Notes: generated by a model from the sequence alone, not told the origin. Numbered from the stretch's first letter, positions 14,988 through 21,702 are shown. The stretch: DNA of 31,111 bases from Eubacterium sp. AF22-8LB (GCF_003458715.1 NZ_QRVI01000027.1:1-31111), one strand, 5' to 3'. Numbers and translations are program-made.

Positions 14988-15044
14988 TTGATAAATTATT
15001 TTAATTTCAAATCGGCTGATGAGAAAGTAGTTTCTGAGGTGTAA
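14988..15044 (+). pseudogene. CHAP-protein C-terminal tail remnant 1
   Basis: After the AGAAAGAAGG leader a TTG-initiated frame of 18 codons reads ...FNFKSADEKVVSEV, matching the last residues of the CHAP protein (YKFKPADEKVVSEV). The body of the gene is absent. It ends 3 bases before the next ATG. It may be translated as a coupling peptide or be only a recombination scar. Confidence 0.65.
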
Positions 15045-15047
15045 TAA

Positions 15048-15233
15048 ATGTCTGATACGTTATTGCTTGTAGTCATATTTCTTATGTTATTATTAGGTGC
15101 TTTAGAGAAATTATTTCCACAAAAACTAAATATGTGTAAAATCTTACTTTGTATAATTAGTTTAATATTGACTATCATTTCTTTTTTAATAGCAATGTTT
15201 ATTTTTCTACTTTATTTTTTGCGTATGTTTTAA
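15048..15233 (+). CDS. 61-aa membrane protein after a CHAP tail
   Basis: A two-helix protein starting MSDTLLLVVIFLMLLLGALE and ending in ISFLIAMFIFLLYFLRMF. The final 18 residues and about 65 bases behind the gene are almost identical to the gene at 21523, showing recent exchange between units. It stands directly behind a CHAP tail, like the genes at 18579, 19829, 21144, 21523, 23333 and 24455. Confidence 0.7.
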   Translation: MSDTLLLVVIFLMLLLGALEKLFPQKLNMCKILLCIISLILTIISFLIAMFIFLLYFLRMF

Positions 15234-15262
15234 CTTATTCAAATCTGTTTGGAAAAAAATGA

Positions 15263-15276
15263 TGGAAGTGCTGCCA
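15263..15276. repeat. A-hairpin copy 5 (one mismatch)
   Basis: TGGAAGTGCTGCCA, ending 17 bases before the ATG at 15294. Confidence 0.8.
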
Positions 15277-15293
15277 TGTAAGAAGGTGATAGG

Positions 15294-15635
15294 ATGAAAA
15301 ACGAATATACGGTTCATATAGTCATAAAAAAATATCTATTTGTTTATTTAATTAAAGCTTGGACAATTGATAAAAAGAATACGTTAGAATTACATTTTAA
15401 AAAATACTGTATGAAACATCAAATTGATAAAGTTGAAAAGAATATGTGCAAACCTAATTTCAATAGAAATAATGAAATAATGGGTTCATGCCAAGGCAGT
15501 TTAGTGTTAATTAAAGGAACTGTATATTTAAATATAGGAATGCTTTTAAAAAATATACATTCAGTTCCGATTGAATGTATTGGAATATCTGGAAAAGGAA
15601 AAGCAAGAAAAATCTATAAAGTTATAAAAGATTGA
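15294..15635 (+). CDS. Small basic protein, paralog family 2 (113 aa)
   Basis: A soluble, lysine-rich protein. The blocks LHFKKYCMKHQIDKVE, NFNRNNEIMGSCQGS, VYLNIGMLLK and CIGISGKGKARK align with the next gene (LDFKKYC, NFNRNKQMSGYCYGN, VFLEIGGIIFK, CIGKSGSGQGRK). Conserved Cys and Gly suggest a compact beta fold. The start follows A-hairpin copy 5 at the standard distance. I do not recognise the family. Confidence 0.7.
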   Translation: MKNEYTVHIVIKKYLFVYLIKAWTIDKKNTLELHFKKYCMKHQIDKVEKNMCKPNFNRNNEIMGSCQGSLVLIKGTVYLNIGMLLKNIHSVPIECIGISGKGKARKIYKVIKD

Positions 15636-15677
15636 ATGATATAAGAATCTTTTTACATTTTTGAAGATAAAAAAAGA

Positions 15678-15691
15678 TGGCAGTATTACCA
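15678..15691. repeat. A-hairpin copy 6 (degenerate)
   Basis: TGGCAGTATTACCA, with weakened pairing; it ends 17 bases before an ATG at 15709. Confidence 0.7.
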
Positions 15692-15715
15692 TGTAGAAAG
15701 GTGATGAGATGAAGA

Positions 15716-16099
15716 GTGAAGAAAATAAATGCGAATAAATTAAATAATTGTAATGTATACATAACGACAAAAAGAATTTTATTTCTATATGAGGTAGAAG
15801 CAAGTGTAATGGACGAGGGCCTCATATATACATTAGATTTTAAAAAATACTGCACTAGAAATGAAATCGAAATAATTAAATCCAAATTAGCAATATTGAA
15901 TTTTAATAGAAATAAACAAATGTCTGGTTACTGCTACGGGAATTATGTTATAGGTAACGGCCATGTTTTCTTAGAAATTGGAGGGATAATTTTTAAAAAA
16001 ATAAAATTGTTTCCTAACTATTGCATTGGAAAATCTGGATCAGGACAAGGTAGAAAATTTGTAAAACCTGTTGCAAATGAAATATATAAATCTGGATAG
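15716..16099 (+). CDS. Small basic protein, paralog family 2 (127 aa), shifted start
   Basis: Homologous to the preceding gene along most of its length (FKKYC, NFNRN, G.C.G, CIG.SG.G..RK). The ATG at the conserved hairpin distance (15709) opens a frame of only nine codons, whereas the homologous frame begins with GTG at 15716. Either a one-base indel moved initiation to the GTG, or the gene is on its way to inactivation. The leader sequence and RBS (GAAAGGTGATGAG) are otherwise intact. Confidence 0.65.
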   Translation: MKKINANKLNNCNVYITTKRILFLYEVEASVMDEGLIYTLDFKKYCTRNEIEIIKSKLAILNFNRNKQMSGYCYGNYVIGNGHVFLEIGGIIFKKIKLFPNYCIGKSGSGQGRKFVKPVANEIYKSG

Positions 16100-16135
16100 G
16101 AATAAACAAAAGTTTTTATGGCAAGGAGTGACACA

Positions 16136-16513
16136 ATGAATAAGCAATGGCAAAGTTGTATTCAAAGAAATCCAAAATGCGATGGTGAGTACTATGTATA
16201 TATTTTTAACACACAAACTGGAGATGAGCTGAGGACATTGTTTTATAAAAATAATAATTGGCAAGGTTTAACAGATGATGAGACTGTGATTGCATGGAAA
16301 GAAAAAGATGTAAAAAAAATCGTGAATGAATACAAATGGTTAAAAGATCATATAGAGGAAATACAAAAGCTATTTAAGTTGAATAAAGTTGATATAAATG
16401 ATTTTGTAATTGCTGAGACTTTGGAGGAGTGTATTTGTAAATATGAAAGTTGGTTCCACTGGAAACAAGTACATTTGATAGATGATATATATGTTATTAA
16501 AGTACTCTTCTAG
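16136..16513 (+). CDS. DUF551-like small protein (125 aa)
   Basis: The pattern WQSCIQRNPKCDGEYYVYIF, then FYKNNNWQG and VIAWKEKD resembles the phage/mobile-element DUF551 type (W...P..DGYYLVY ... W ... V..W). The C-terminal half is a helical extension. I chose the ATG at 16136, 7 bases after AAGGAG, over 16118. The upstream ATGGCAAGGAGTG looks like an A-hairpin leader that lost its middle. The gene end overlaps the convergent gene 16510-17124 by four bases, the standard unit layout. Confidence 0.6.
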   Translation: MNKQWQSCIQRNPKCDGEYYVYIFNTQTGDELRTLFYKNNNWQGLTDDETVIAWKEKDVKKIVNEYKWLKDHIEEIQKLFKLNKVDINDFVIAETLEECICKYESWFHWKQVHLIDDIYVIKVLF

Positions 16514-17124
16514 CAAAAATGTTGTGTAATACCTAACTTATTTGAATATTCAATCAAAAGATCATATTTAAATTCTCGTATTTTATTGTTTTTTCTCATT
16601 TCATTCAATACAAATTGAAATGTAATTCCAACTTTAGATAAATATGTATTAATTGACTTTATTTGTTTTTTTGGGAAATAGTCTAAATAGTTTGGATTTT
16701 CTAACTCTCTTTTAATTGAAAATAATGCTTTGTTAGTTGGTGAATTTCCAAAATACATAATAAGGAGTAGTGTACAGTTATAAAGCTGTTTACGAGTTTT
16801 ATTCCAAGAATTTTTATGTGACGAATTATCACCATGCGAACTATGCTCAACACTAATTGTTTTCAAAGGATTAAAAAGTGGGGGTAGAGAAATGCTTGCA
16901 AGGGCACAGAAATCTTCCGCTACAGATTTACCACAATATATAGTTTCATGATGGTCAGGGTTATTAATTTCTATACATTCAAAAACAGTATACTCATCAA
17001 TAATATCCCTATTACCAGCATCACTTATAACAGATTGACCATTGAGTAATTTAAAGCGACCTAAAGGGACAAGCTTATATGTTTCAATAATTTTAATTCT
17101 AGTTGCATGACCTCGACAGTACAT
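16510..17124 (-). CDS. Unknown 204-aa soluble protein, divergent from an HTH regulator
   Basis: No membrane segment. The N-terminal part has MYCRGHATRIKIIETYKLV and HHETIYCGKSVAEDFCALAS, with conserved-looking Cys and His; the centre is polar (HSSHGDNSSHKNSWNK). AAAGGAGGC precedes the start, and TATAAT on the minus strand lies 25-30 bases further up. It replaces the four-helix membrane protein that occupies this slot in the other units, so the slot can carry different payloads. Family not recognised. Confidence 0.65.
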   Translation of the reverse strand: MYCRGHATRIKIIETYKLVPLGRFKLLNGQSVISDAGNRDIIDEYTVFECIEINNPDHHETIYCGKSVAEDFCALASISLPPLFNPLKTISVEHSSHGDNSSHKNSWNKTRKQLYNCTLLLIMYFGNSPTNKALFSIKRELENPNYLDYFPKKQIKSINTYLSKVGITFQFVLNEMRKNNKIREFKYDLLIEYSNKLGITQHFC

Positions 17125-17148
17125 AATAAAAGCCTCCTTTAATCAAAT

Positions 17149-17187
17149 ACTATTATACTCACTTATGCGAGTGCCAGAAAGGAAATT
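17149..17187. promoter_or_regulatory. Divergent promoter/operator between 17,124 and the HTH gene
   Basis: The minus strand shows TATAAT preceded by GCACTCGCATAAGTGAG; the inverted repeat ACTC...GAGT within it is a likely operator for the adjacent Cro/CI-type protein. AGAAAGGAAATT is the RBS for the ATG at 17188. Confidence 0.45.
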
Positions 17188-17391
17188 ATGAAAACAAAAT
17201 TAAAAGAATTACGAAAAATCAACAATTTGTCAATGGATAAATTGGGTAAAGAAATAAATATGTCTAGTGGTGAAATTAGTGATATTGAAAATGGTAAAAA
17301 GAAAGATCCAAGGATAAGCACTTTAATAAAAATTGCAGATTACTTTGATATTTCATTAGATGAACTAATTGGACGTAAATTAAACGATTAA
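17188..17391 (+). CDS. Cro/CI-type HTH regulator (67 aa), copy 1
   Basis: A single helix-turn-helix domain: KLKELRKINNLSMDKLGKEI, then SSGEISDIENGKKKDPRIST and the tail YFDISLDELIGRKLND. It differs from the copy at 23037 at only three of 67 positions. It is divergent from the gene at 16510-17124 and its stop codon lies within the B palindrome. It probably represses the shared intergenic promoter and perhaps the CHAP gene downstream. Confidence 0.9.
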   Translation: MKTKLKELRKINNLSMDKLGKEINMSSGEISDIENGKKKDPRISTLIKIADYFDISLDELIGRKLND

Positions 17392-17406
17392 GGCAATTTG
17401 CCTTAA
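17388..17406. repeat. B palindrome copy 1
   Basis: TTAAGGCAATTTGCCTTAA followed by the leader AGAAAGAAGG and, after 19 bases, the CHAP start codon. The HTH stop codon is inside its left arm. Confidence 0.9.
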
Positions 17407-17425
17407 AGAAAGAAGGTTGAAAAAA

Positions 17426-18574
17426 ATGCACACTTTAAATAAATTATCTGCCTGTATACTTACAGGTACATTGATTCTTTCTGGAATGACATCTACTGTC
17501 AAAGCGGATGAAACCAGAATTAATACAGATCACAACACGTATTACATCGGTAATGTCGAATATAACGAAGATGGAACGGTTGTGTATGCAAGCCATGTCT
17601 GTAATATGCAGGTTGAAACTCCACCCACTACAGATGGAAATGACACGGAAGTAACTCCTGATCCAGAACCATCTGAGCCGACAGAGCCAGTGACTCCAAC
17701 TCCAACACCTGAGCCACAGCCACCTAAAGAGGATGGCGGTACAACAGATAAACCAGATATATCAAATCCAGATAACAACAATCAAACGGAAGGTACAGAA
17801 AAACCTGGCAAGCCTGAGACATCAACAGGAACAATCACGATTATTCCTGACGAGAATGAAGGAAATGAAAAGGTTGATATTTCAACTAAACAAACTGTGT
17901 CAACAGGTTATATCAGTTCGGTTAAAAACGCACTGAAATATGAATCGTTGCTGACAAAGGACTGGAGTAAATTTATTTTGGTGGGCAATCCATTTGCAAT
18001 GCCACAGTGCACGTATTATGCATGGTCTAGATTTTATCAGGTGTATGGTTTTTCAAGCGGTGCATTTGGAAACGGAAAAGATAACGCCAGAGAGATAGTT
18101 GCTGTTCATGGAGATAAATTTAGCTTGAGCAGTACACCAAGCGGAGGTGCTGTGTTCTCAGCTCAGGCGAACACTCTATATCCGCAGTATGGTCACGTAG
18201 GTTTTGTTGAAGCCTTTGACGGAACAAATCTATGGATCAGCGAAGGAAATTACACACTAAGTAATGGCGATAATGGTTATATTCATGTTTACCGAACAAC
18301 ATTTCAAGCATTCAAAGCTATGTATCCTGATGTAGTATTTGCAGTACCGAATGGTTCTGTGTTGAAAAGCTCGTTGCTATCAGATTTAAGCTTATATTCT
18401 ATGGACAGTGGATTGAATATAACAAATATCAGTGCCGATGATTCAAAAGTAAATGTGAAAAAGTTGAAATACAAAAATACAAAAAGAAAAAACACCATTT
18501 ACTATGAAAATGGTGAGAAGATACAGCAGTATAAATTCAAACCTGCTGATGAGAAAGTCGTTTCTGAGGTGTAG
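17426..18574 (+). CDS. Secreted CHAP-domain peptidoglycan hydrolase-like protein
   Basis: A 382-aa exported protein. A signal peptide (residues 1-27, ending TSTVKA) is followed by a short N-terminal part, a Pro/Thr/Glu-rich linker (about 64-130) and a CHAP domain (about 185-310). The catalytic pair is visible: Cys195 in MPQCTYYAW and His257 in YGHVGFVEA, with ISEGNY after it. CHAP enzymes cut peptidoglycan peptide bonds as amidases or endopeptidases. The basic C-terminus ends YKFKPADEKVVSEV, without an LPXTG anchor. I start at 17426 since the frame's TTG at 17417 touches the RBS. It is the only intact copy; six tail remnants of it occur in the array. Confidence 0.88.
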   Translation: MHTLNKLSACILTGTLILSGMTSTVKADETRINTDHNTYYIGNVEYNEDGTVVYASHVCNMQVETPPTTDGNDTEVTPDPEPSEPTEPVTPTPTPEPQPPKEDGGTTDKPDISNPDNNNQTEGTEKPGKPETSTGTITIIPDENEGNEKVDISTKQTVSTGYISSVKNALKYESLLTKDWSKFILVGNPFAMPQCTYYAWSRFYQVYGFSSGAFGNGKDNAREIVAVHGDKFSLSSTPSGGAVFSAQANTLYPQYGHVGFVEAFDGTNLWISEGNYTLSNGDNGYIHVYRTTFQAFKAMYPDVVFAVPNGSVLKSSLLSDLSLYSMDSGLNITNISADDSKVNVKKLKYKNTKRKNTIYYENGEKIQQYKFKPADEKVVSEV

Positions 18575-18578
18575 AGTG

Positions 18579-18743
18579 ATGGATGCAATTTATTTTTTGT
18601 ATAGTGCATTTTCGTGTCTAATAGTATTTGGAATATTATGCTTAATATCTGATGAACATTTAATGAAAATCAAAGCTTTTCTATTACTTTTGTGTATGTT
18701 TTTTGTTCTATGTTTTGCAATCACTCTTCCTTTTTGTTTTTGA
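18579..18743 (+). CDS. 54-aa two-helix membrane protein behind the CHAP gene
   Basis: Starts MDAIYFLYSAFSCLIVFG 4 bases after the CHAP stop and ends CFAITLPFCF. The motif YFLYSA recurs at 19829 and 21523; FG...ISDEHLMKIKAF resembles ISDKDFNIKTGF at 23333. Immediate position behind an exported wall enzyme suggests an immunity or accessory role; this is inference. No separate RBS other than GAGGTG within the CHAP tail codons, which may be why that tail is kept in all units. Confidence 0.65.
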   Translation: MDAIYFLYSAFSCLIVFGILCLISDEHLMKIKAFLLLLCMFFVLCFAITLPFCF

Positions 18744-18808
18744 TATAGTTGATTGTCACACGTATATATTTCTTTATGAATATGAGAAACTTTTTGAATA
18801 AAAGAAAA

Positions 18809-18826
18809 CGTGGCAGTGCTGCCACG
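18809..18826. repeat. A-hairpin copy 7
   Basis: CGTGGCAGTGCTGCCACG; the core (18811-18824) ends 17 bases before the ATG at 18842. Confidence 0.9.
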
Positions 18827-18841
18827 TAGGAAGGTGATGAG

Positions 18842-19156
18842 ATGAAAGAAAAAAAATCTTGGATTGATTTATTAGATGAGAAAGAAAAAGGGTATTTAAA
18901 ATGGTTGCTAATATTAACTTGTGTTGGAAGTGCAACAATAATAATTCTAAATTATTTCTTTGATATTGATATTCATATCCAGAAGTCAATTAAACAAAAT
19001 ATGTGTATTGGTTTGGTTTTACTCGCTTTTTCGATAATTTCATTATTAAATGCATTTAGTAGCAAAAATTGTCGAATTAAAAAATATCCAATTTGGTTCT
19101 ATTTTTTACCTTTACTAACAATGATCGTTTTTGTAATACTTATTATTGCCAACTAA
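18842..19156 (+). CDS. Small membrane protein, paralog family 1 (104 aa)
   Basis: Starts MKEKKSWIDLLDEKEKGYLKW and has about four hydrophobic segments; signature SLLNAFSSKNCR, then YPIWFYFLPLL. Closest relative in the window is the gene at 13944. The gene overlaps the 3' end of the convergent minus-strand gene at 19143 by 14 bases. Confidence 0.75.
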   Translation: MKEKKSWIDLLDEKEKGYLKWLLILTCVGSATIIILNYFFDIDIHIQKSIKQNMCIGLVLLAFSIISLLNAFSSKNCRIKKYPIWFYFLPLLTMIVFVILIIAN

Positions 19157-19655
19157 AAAAAACCAATGCTATATAAAGAAAGAATGTTGTGAATAATTTT
19201 TCAACAAGTGTGGTAAGTGTTGCATTCAATTGCTCTGAATGAAACGCTTCATAAACGATGATACTAGTTGATTGATATCCAATAATTGTTTTAAAAATAG
19301 TATCTAAATATTTGGTTAGTACTCTTACTTTTTCTATCTTGATAGAAAATAATTTATTCAAAGCAATGCGTAACCATTTAAATGAATGAAATTGTATGTT
19401 GTTCATTATGATTCCAAATAAAAAGATGATTAGCATTAAACAATAAAATTCCTTACTAGATTCATGAGATAAATCATTCCCAAATAGATTTTTACAAACA
19501 CAACAAATAAATTCGAGAAATATTATTGTGATTATGTATTTGATGCCAAATAAGTTAAATTGTAAAGAGAAACTGAAATAAAGTAGAAATAATATGGCTT
19601 CGTACAATGGTATATCCTTAATTTTAGCAATGATTTCTGCGAATATTTGATTCAT
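19143..19655 (-). CDS. Multi-helix membrane protein in the minus-strand slot (170 aa)
   Basis: About four to five hydrophobic segments; starts MNQIFAEIIAKIKDIPLYEA after a TAGGAGGTAC ribosome binding site. It has no clear sequence similarity to the protein at 14376 beyond size and topology. Position, orientation and convergent overlap match the unit plan. No HTH gene lies between it and the B palindrome, so this unit has lost its regulator. Confidence 0.7.
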   Translation of the reverse strand: MNQIFAEIIAKIKDIPLYEAILFLLYFSFSLQFNLFGIKYIITIIFLEFICCVCKNLFGNDLSHESSKEFYCLMLIIFLFGIIMNNIQFHSFKWLRIALNKLFSIKIEKVRVLTKYLDTIFKTIIGYQSTSIIVYEAFHSEQLNATLTTLVEKLFTTFFLYIALVFFSWQ

Positions 19656-19723
19656 AAAGTACCTCCTAATAAATACAAATTAAATATACCATTTTGTTGT
19701 TCCAAAATGCGACAATTTAAAAA

Positions 19724-19742
19724 TTAAGGCAAATTGCCTTAA
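19724..19742. repeat. B palindrome copy 2
   Basis: TTAAGGCAAATTGCCTTAA followed by CAAAGAAAGAAGG. Confidence 0.9.
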
Positions 19743-19764
19743 CAAAGAAAGAAGGTTGATAAAG

Positions 19765-19823
19765 ATGATTATTATATGTTTAAATTCAAACCTGCTGATG
19801 AGAAAACAGTTGTTGAGGTGTGA
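19765..19823 (+). pseudogene. CHAP-protein C-terminal tail remnant 2
   Basis: An ATG at the standard place (19765) opens a different frame, but a second ATG at 19776 gives MFKFKPADEKTVVEV, the CHAP tail in its own frame. It ends 5 bases before the next gene. Confidence 0.6.
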
Positions 19824-19828
19824 TGTGT

Positions 19829-19975
19829 ATGCCTGAAATTTACTTTTTGTATAGTGCAATGGGATGTATAGCACTATTTGGATTTTACAAAAGAGAATTT
19901 GCTGTATATGAGAAACTAACAAGTACATTTAATGAAAGGTACACAATAATTAGTAAGGGGCTGAAAATGAGATGA
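19829..19975 (+). CDS. 48-aa chimeric small protein
   Basis: The first 19 codons (MPEIYFLYSAMGCIALFGF) are almost identical to the gene at 21523; the rest (YKREFAVYEKLTSTFNERY...) is unrelated and polar, so the second helix is lost. It looks like a fusion made by deletion between two array genes. Its stop overlaps the next start (ATGA). Confidence 0.5.
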   Translation: MPEIYFLYSAMGCIALFGFYKREFAVYEKLTSTFNERYTIISKGLKMR

Positions 19976-20103
19976 TTTTGCAAACTCAAGATAAGATAGT
20001 AGCTATTATAGTAAGTATAATAACATTTATAACTGTGATTATAGTCATTGCATGGACTATTTTGAATATCATTATGTGGAACAAGGTCATGAATATTTTC
20101 TAG
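19972..20103 (+). CDS. 43-aa single-helix membrane protein
   Basis: Starts MILQTQDKIVAIIV with one long hydrophobic helix (IITFITVIIVIAWTILNIIM). TAAGGGGCTG precedes it and its ATG overlaps the preceding stop. It is too short for family assignment. Confidence 0.5.
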   Translation: MILQTQDKIVAIIVSIITFITVIIVIAWTILNIIMWNKVMNIF

Positions 20104-20115
20104 AAGAGTATGATT

Positions 20116-20232
20116 ATGAAAACATCATTAATAAAAATATGTATGTATTTTATAGAAACATTAATTGATATATCATTCTATGTTTTCTTAGGAATGCTTG
20201 CTTTGAAAATATTTATTGTACTGGTTATTTAG
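20116..20232 (+). CDS. 38-aa membrane peptide overlapping a minus-strand gene
   Basis: Starts MKTSLIKICMYFIETLIDIS and is hydrophobic to its end. AGAAGAG lies 8-14 bases upstream. Its last 45 bases are antisense to the end of the gene 20188-20781. It fills the same slot as the genes at 14328 and 22812. Confidence 0.5.
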   Translation: MKTSLIKICMYFIETLIDISFYVFLGMLALKIFIVLVI

Positions 20233-20781
20233 TTTAGTAGTTATAATTGCTGTACAACTAATACTAGCTGCAATATATGTAATAACAATATCAAAGTAGG
20301 GCTTAATGTATTCAGCAATTAACTTATAATCTTTTGGGGATATTGAATTATCACGATATTTATTTATTAAATATGTAATAAAAACATCGTATCCTGATTC
20401 TTTAATGCCTAGAAAATAGGCTATTGCAACAACAGATAAAAATGTATAGATAAAATCCAATAGATTAATTGTCCATTTGTGGGAAATATCTTCGTTAAAA
20501 TAAAATTTAACAAGAAGAAATTTATAGATATGCAAGATTAAGTATAGAATGACTAAAGCAAGAAATGCTCCTATAACATAGTTGAAGTAATCCCATTTTA
20601 GTTTTAGTTTAAATATTTCAAGATTCATTCCTGAAATTACTCCAAGCCATGTGACAAATAGAAATGTAATAAAATGAATAAATAAACATTTTAAAGTATG
20701 GTTTATTGATTGTTTTCCATTATGAAACCGACAAGCTATGTAGTCTATAATTTTTGAAATGGTTTGAATAATTGCTTTCAT
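20188..20781 (-). CDS. Four-helix membrane protein in the minus-strand slot (197 aa)
   Basis: It starts MKAIIQTISKIIDYIACRFH. Hydrophobic segments lie near residues 34-50, 70-95, 115-135 and 170-188. The phrase AYFLGIKESGYDVF recalls TFLFGIKDKTLELMF of the protein at 14376, a hint of distant relationship. The ATG at 20781 has TAGAGGC upstream; a GTG at 20805 is rejected because it lies in the promoter. It is divergent from the HTH gene at 20860. Confidence 0.7.
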   Translation of the reverse strand: MKAIIQTISKIIDYIACRFHNGKQSINHTLKCLFIHFITFLFVTWLGVISGMNLEIFKLKLKWDYFNYVIGAFLALVILYLILHIYKFLLVKFYFNEDISHKWTINLLDFIYTFLSVVAIAYFLGIKESGYDVFITYLINKYRDNSISPKDYKLIAEYIKPYFDIVITYIAASISCTAIITTKLNNQYNKYFQSKHS

Positions 20782-20799
20782 GTTTGAGCCTCTAGAATT

Positions 20800-20850
20800 G
20801 AACACATTATAACATAATATAGGTTCACTGACGCACCTATTTGAAATGGA
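20800..20850. promoter_or_regulatory. Divergent promoter with palindromic operator
   Basis: ATAGGT and ACCTAT (20819-20824 and 20835-20840) form perfect inverted arms separated by 10 bases, midway between the minus-strand gene and the HTH gene. TATAAT-like sequence is present on the minus strand next to it. It is the likely operator of the 73-aa regulator. Confidence 0.55.
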
Positions 20851-20859
20851 GGTGTTATC

Positions 20860-21081
20860 ATGTTAAATATTAAAAAAATCAAAGATTTAATGTATACAAA
20901 GAAAATAACTATGTATCGATTAGCTAAAATTTGTAACGTGACAAAATCAAGGGTTATTAGAGTTCTGAATGGTACAACAAAAAATCCTCATATTGATATA
21001 GTGATATCTATTGCTAAAGCCCTAGAGGTTACTATAGATGAAATTGTAATAAAAGATTTAAGTGAGTCGAAAGAAGGTTGA
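20860..21081 (+). CDS. Cro/CI-type HTH regulator (73 aa), distinct from copies 1 and 2
   Basis: One helix-turn-helix domain: TMYRLAKICNVTKSRVIRVLNGTTKNPH in blocks, then IVISIAKALEVTIDEIVI. It is clearly diverged from the 67-aa pair. AATGGAGGTGTTATC precedes the start. Its stop lies inside the AAGAAGGTTGA leader of the following CHAP tail, so the B palindrome that normally sits there has been replaced by the end of this gene. Confidence 0.88.
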   Translation: MLNIKKIKDLMYTKKITMYRLAKICNVTKSRVIRVLNGTTKNPHIDIVISIAKALEVTIDEIVIKDLSESKEG

Positions 21082-21086
21082 TAACA

Positions 21087-21139
21087 ATGATTGTTTTAAA
21101 TTCAAACCTGCTGATGAGAAAGTAGTTTCTGAAGTGTAA
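21087..21139 (+). pseudogene. CHAP-protein C-terminal tail remnant 3
   Basis: The standard leader and ATG (21087) are kept, but the ATG reads a 12-codon frame different from the tail frame (FKFKPADEKVVSEV). It ends 4 bases before the ATG at 21144. Confidence 0.6.
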
Positions 21140-21143
21140 AAAA

Positions 21144-21311
21144 ATGTTACTTGCTTATTTATTATATATATTTATGGGATCCATGATTTTTCTCTTACTG
21201 TTAGAAGAGCTATTTGATCCAGATAAATTTATTTTAATTAAATTATCTTTAATTATTATTGATTTTTTGATTCTCTGCTACGCATTTTTATCAATTTTAC
21301 ACACGCCTTGA
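21144..21311 (+). CDS. 55-aa two-helix membrane protein after a CHAP tail
   Basis: Starts MLLAYLLYIFMGSMIFLLLL; its middle, EELFDPDKFILIKLSLII, resembles the loop of the 18579, 21523 and 23333 proteins (acidic loop, then K and a second helix). Its 3' end overlaps a decayed minus-strand gene. Confidence 0.65.
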   Translation: MLLAYLLYIFMGSMIFLLLLEELFDPDKFILIKLSLIIIDFLILCYAFLSILHTP

Positions 21312-21429
21312 GTTTCTTGTTATACATCAAATATTTTGTTAATGAAAAAATTAAAAATGCTACAAAACATACTAGAAAGAATTGAAGATATGTTAAATAC
21401 CAATATAATTCTGTGCTTTTTATTAAATT
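21256..21429 (-). pseudogene. C-terminal fragment of a minus-strand-slot membrane protein
   Basis: An open frame of 57 codons without start, reading ...STELYWYLTYLQFFLVCF and then a charged tail with YNKKLKACVK. LYW followed by one hydrophobic helix and a basic tail matches the end of the 14376-14909 protein. It is cut off exactly at the B palindrome (21431) and overlaps the plus-strand gene end, so it is a 5'-deleted copy of the usual slot gene. Confidence 0.5.
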
Positions 21430-21430
21430 A

Positions 21431-21449
21431 TTAAGGCAAATTGCCTTAA
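21431..21449. repeat. B palindrome copy 3
   Basis: TTAAGGCAAATTGCCTTAA followed by AGAAAGAAGG; it forms the break point of the truncated minus-strand gene. Confidence 0.9.
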
Positions 21450-21468
21450 AGAAAGAAGGTTGATAATA

Positions 21469-21516
21469 ATGATGAATTTAAACCGACTGATGAAAAAAGT
21501 AGTTTCTGAGGTGTAA
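21469..21516 (+). pseudogene. CHAP-protein C-terminal tail remnant 4
   Basis: A 15-codon frame, MMNLNRLMKKVVSEV; the last six codons are in the CHAP frame, the first part is shifted. It ends 6 bases before the ATG at 21523. Confidence 0.6.
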
Positions 21517-21522
21517 TAGAAA

Positions 21523-21702
21523 ATGTTGCCTGTAATTTACTTTTTGTATAGTGCAATGGGATGTATAGCACTGTTTGGGTTTTTACATATCTTTTTTGAC
21601 GACAGATTTATGAATTTTAAAACTATATTATTAATTGTTGGTTTTATCTCTTTTTTAATAGCAATGTTTATTTTTCTACTTTATTTCTTGTGTATGTTTT
21701 AA
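21523..21702 (+). CDS. 59-aa two-helix membrane protein after a CHAP tail
   Basis: Starts MLPVIYFLYSAMGCIALFGF, nearly identical in DNA to the start of the 19829 gene; ends ISFLIAMFIFLLYFLCMF, nearly identical to the end of the 15048 gene. It thus links two other units as a mosaic and is probably the complete form of the 19829 gene. Confidence 0.7.
   Translation: MLPVIYFLYSAMGCIALFGFLHIFFDDRFMNFKTILLIVGFISFLIAMFIFLLYFLCMF

Noticed and set aside
14988..15044. CHAP tail peptides as functional type I toxins
   Set aside because: They are hydrophilic, and in three copies the leader ATG opens another frame, so a conserved peptide function is unlikely.
15561..15885. Two minus-strand frames of 80 and 87 codons
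   Set aside because: Antisense of the two family-2 genes and A hairpin; no RBS.
17542..17781. Glycine/serine/valine-rich minus-strand frame
   Set aside because: Antisense of the Pro/Thr-rich linker of the CHAP gene; composition is a by-product.
17733..17936. Plus-strand 67-codon frame in the CHAP gene
   Set aside because: Out-of-frame shadow of the linker region.
19680..19928. 82-codon minus-strand frame over the B element and CHAP tail
   Set aside because: Antisense of repeated elements that appear elsewhere without this frame open.
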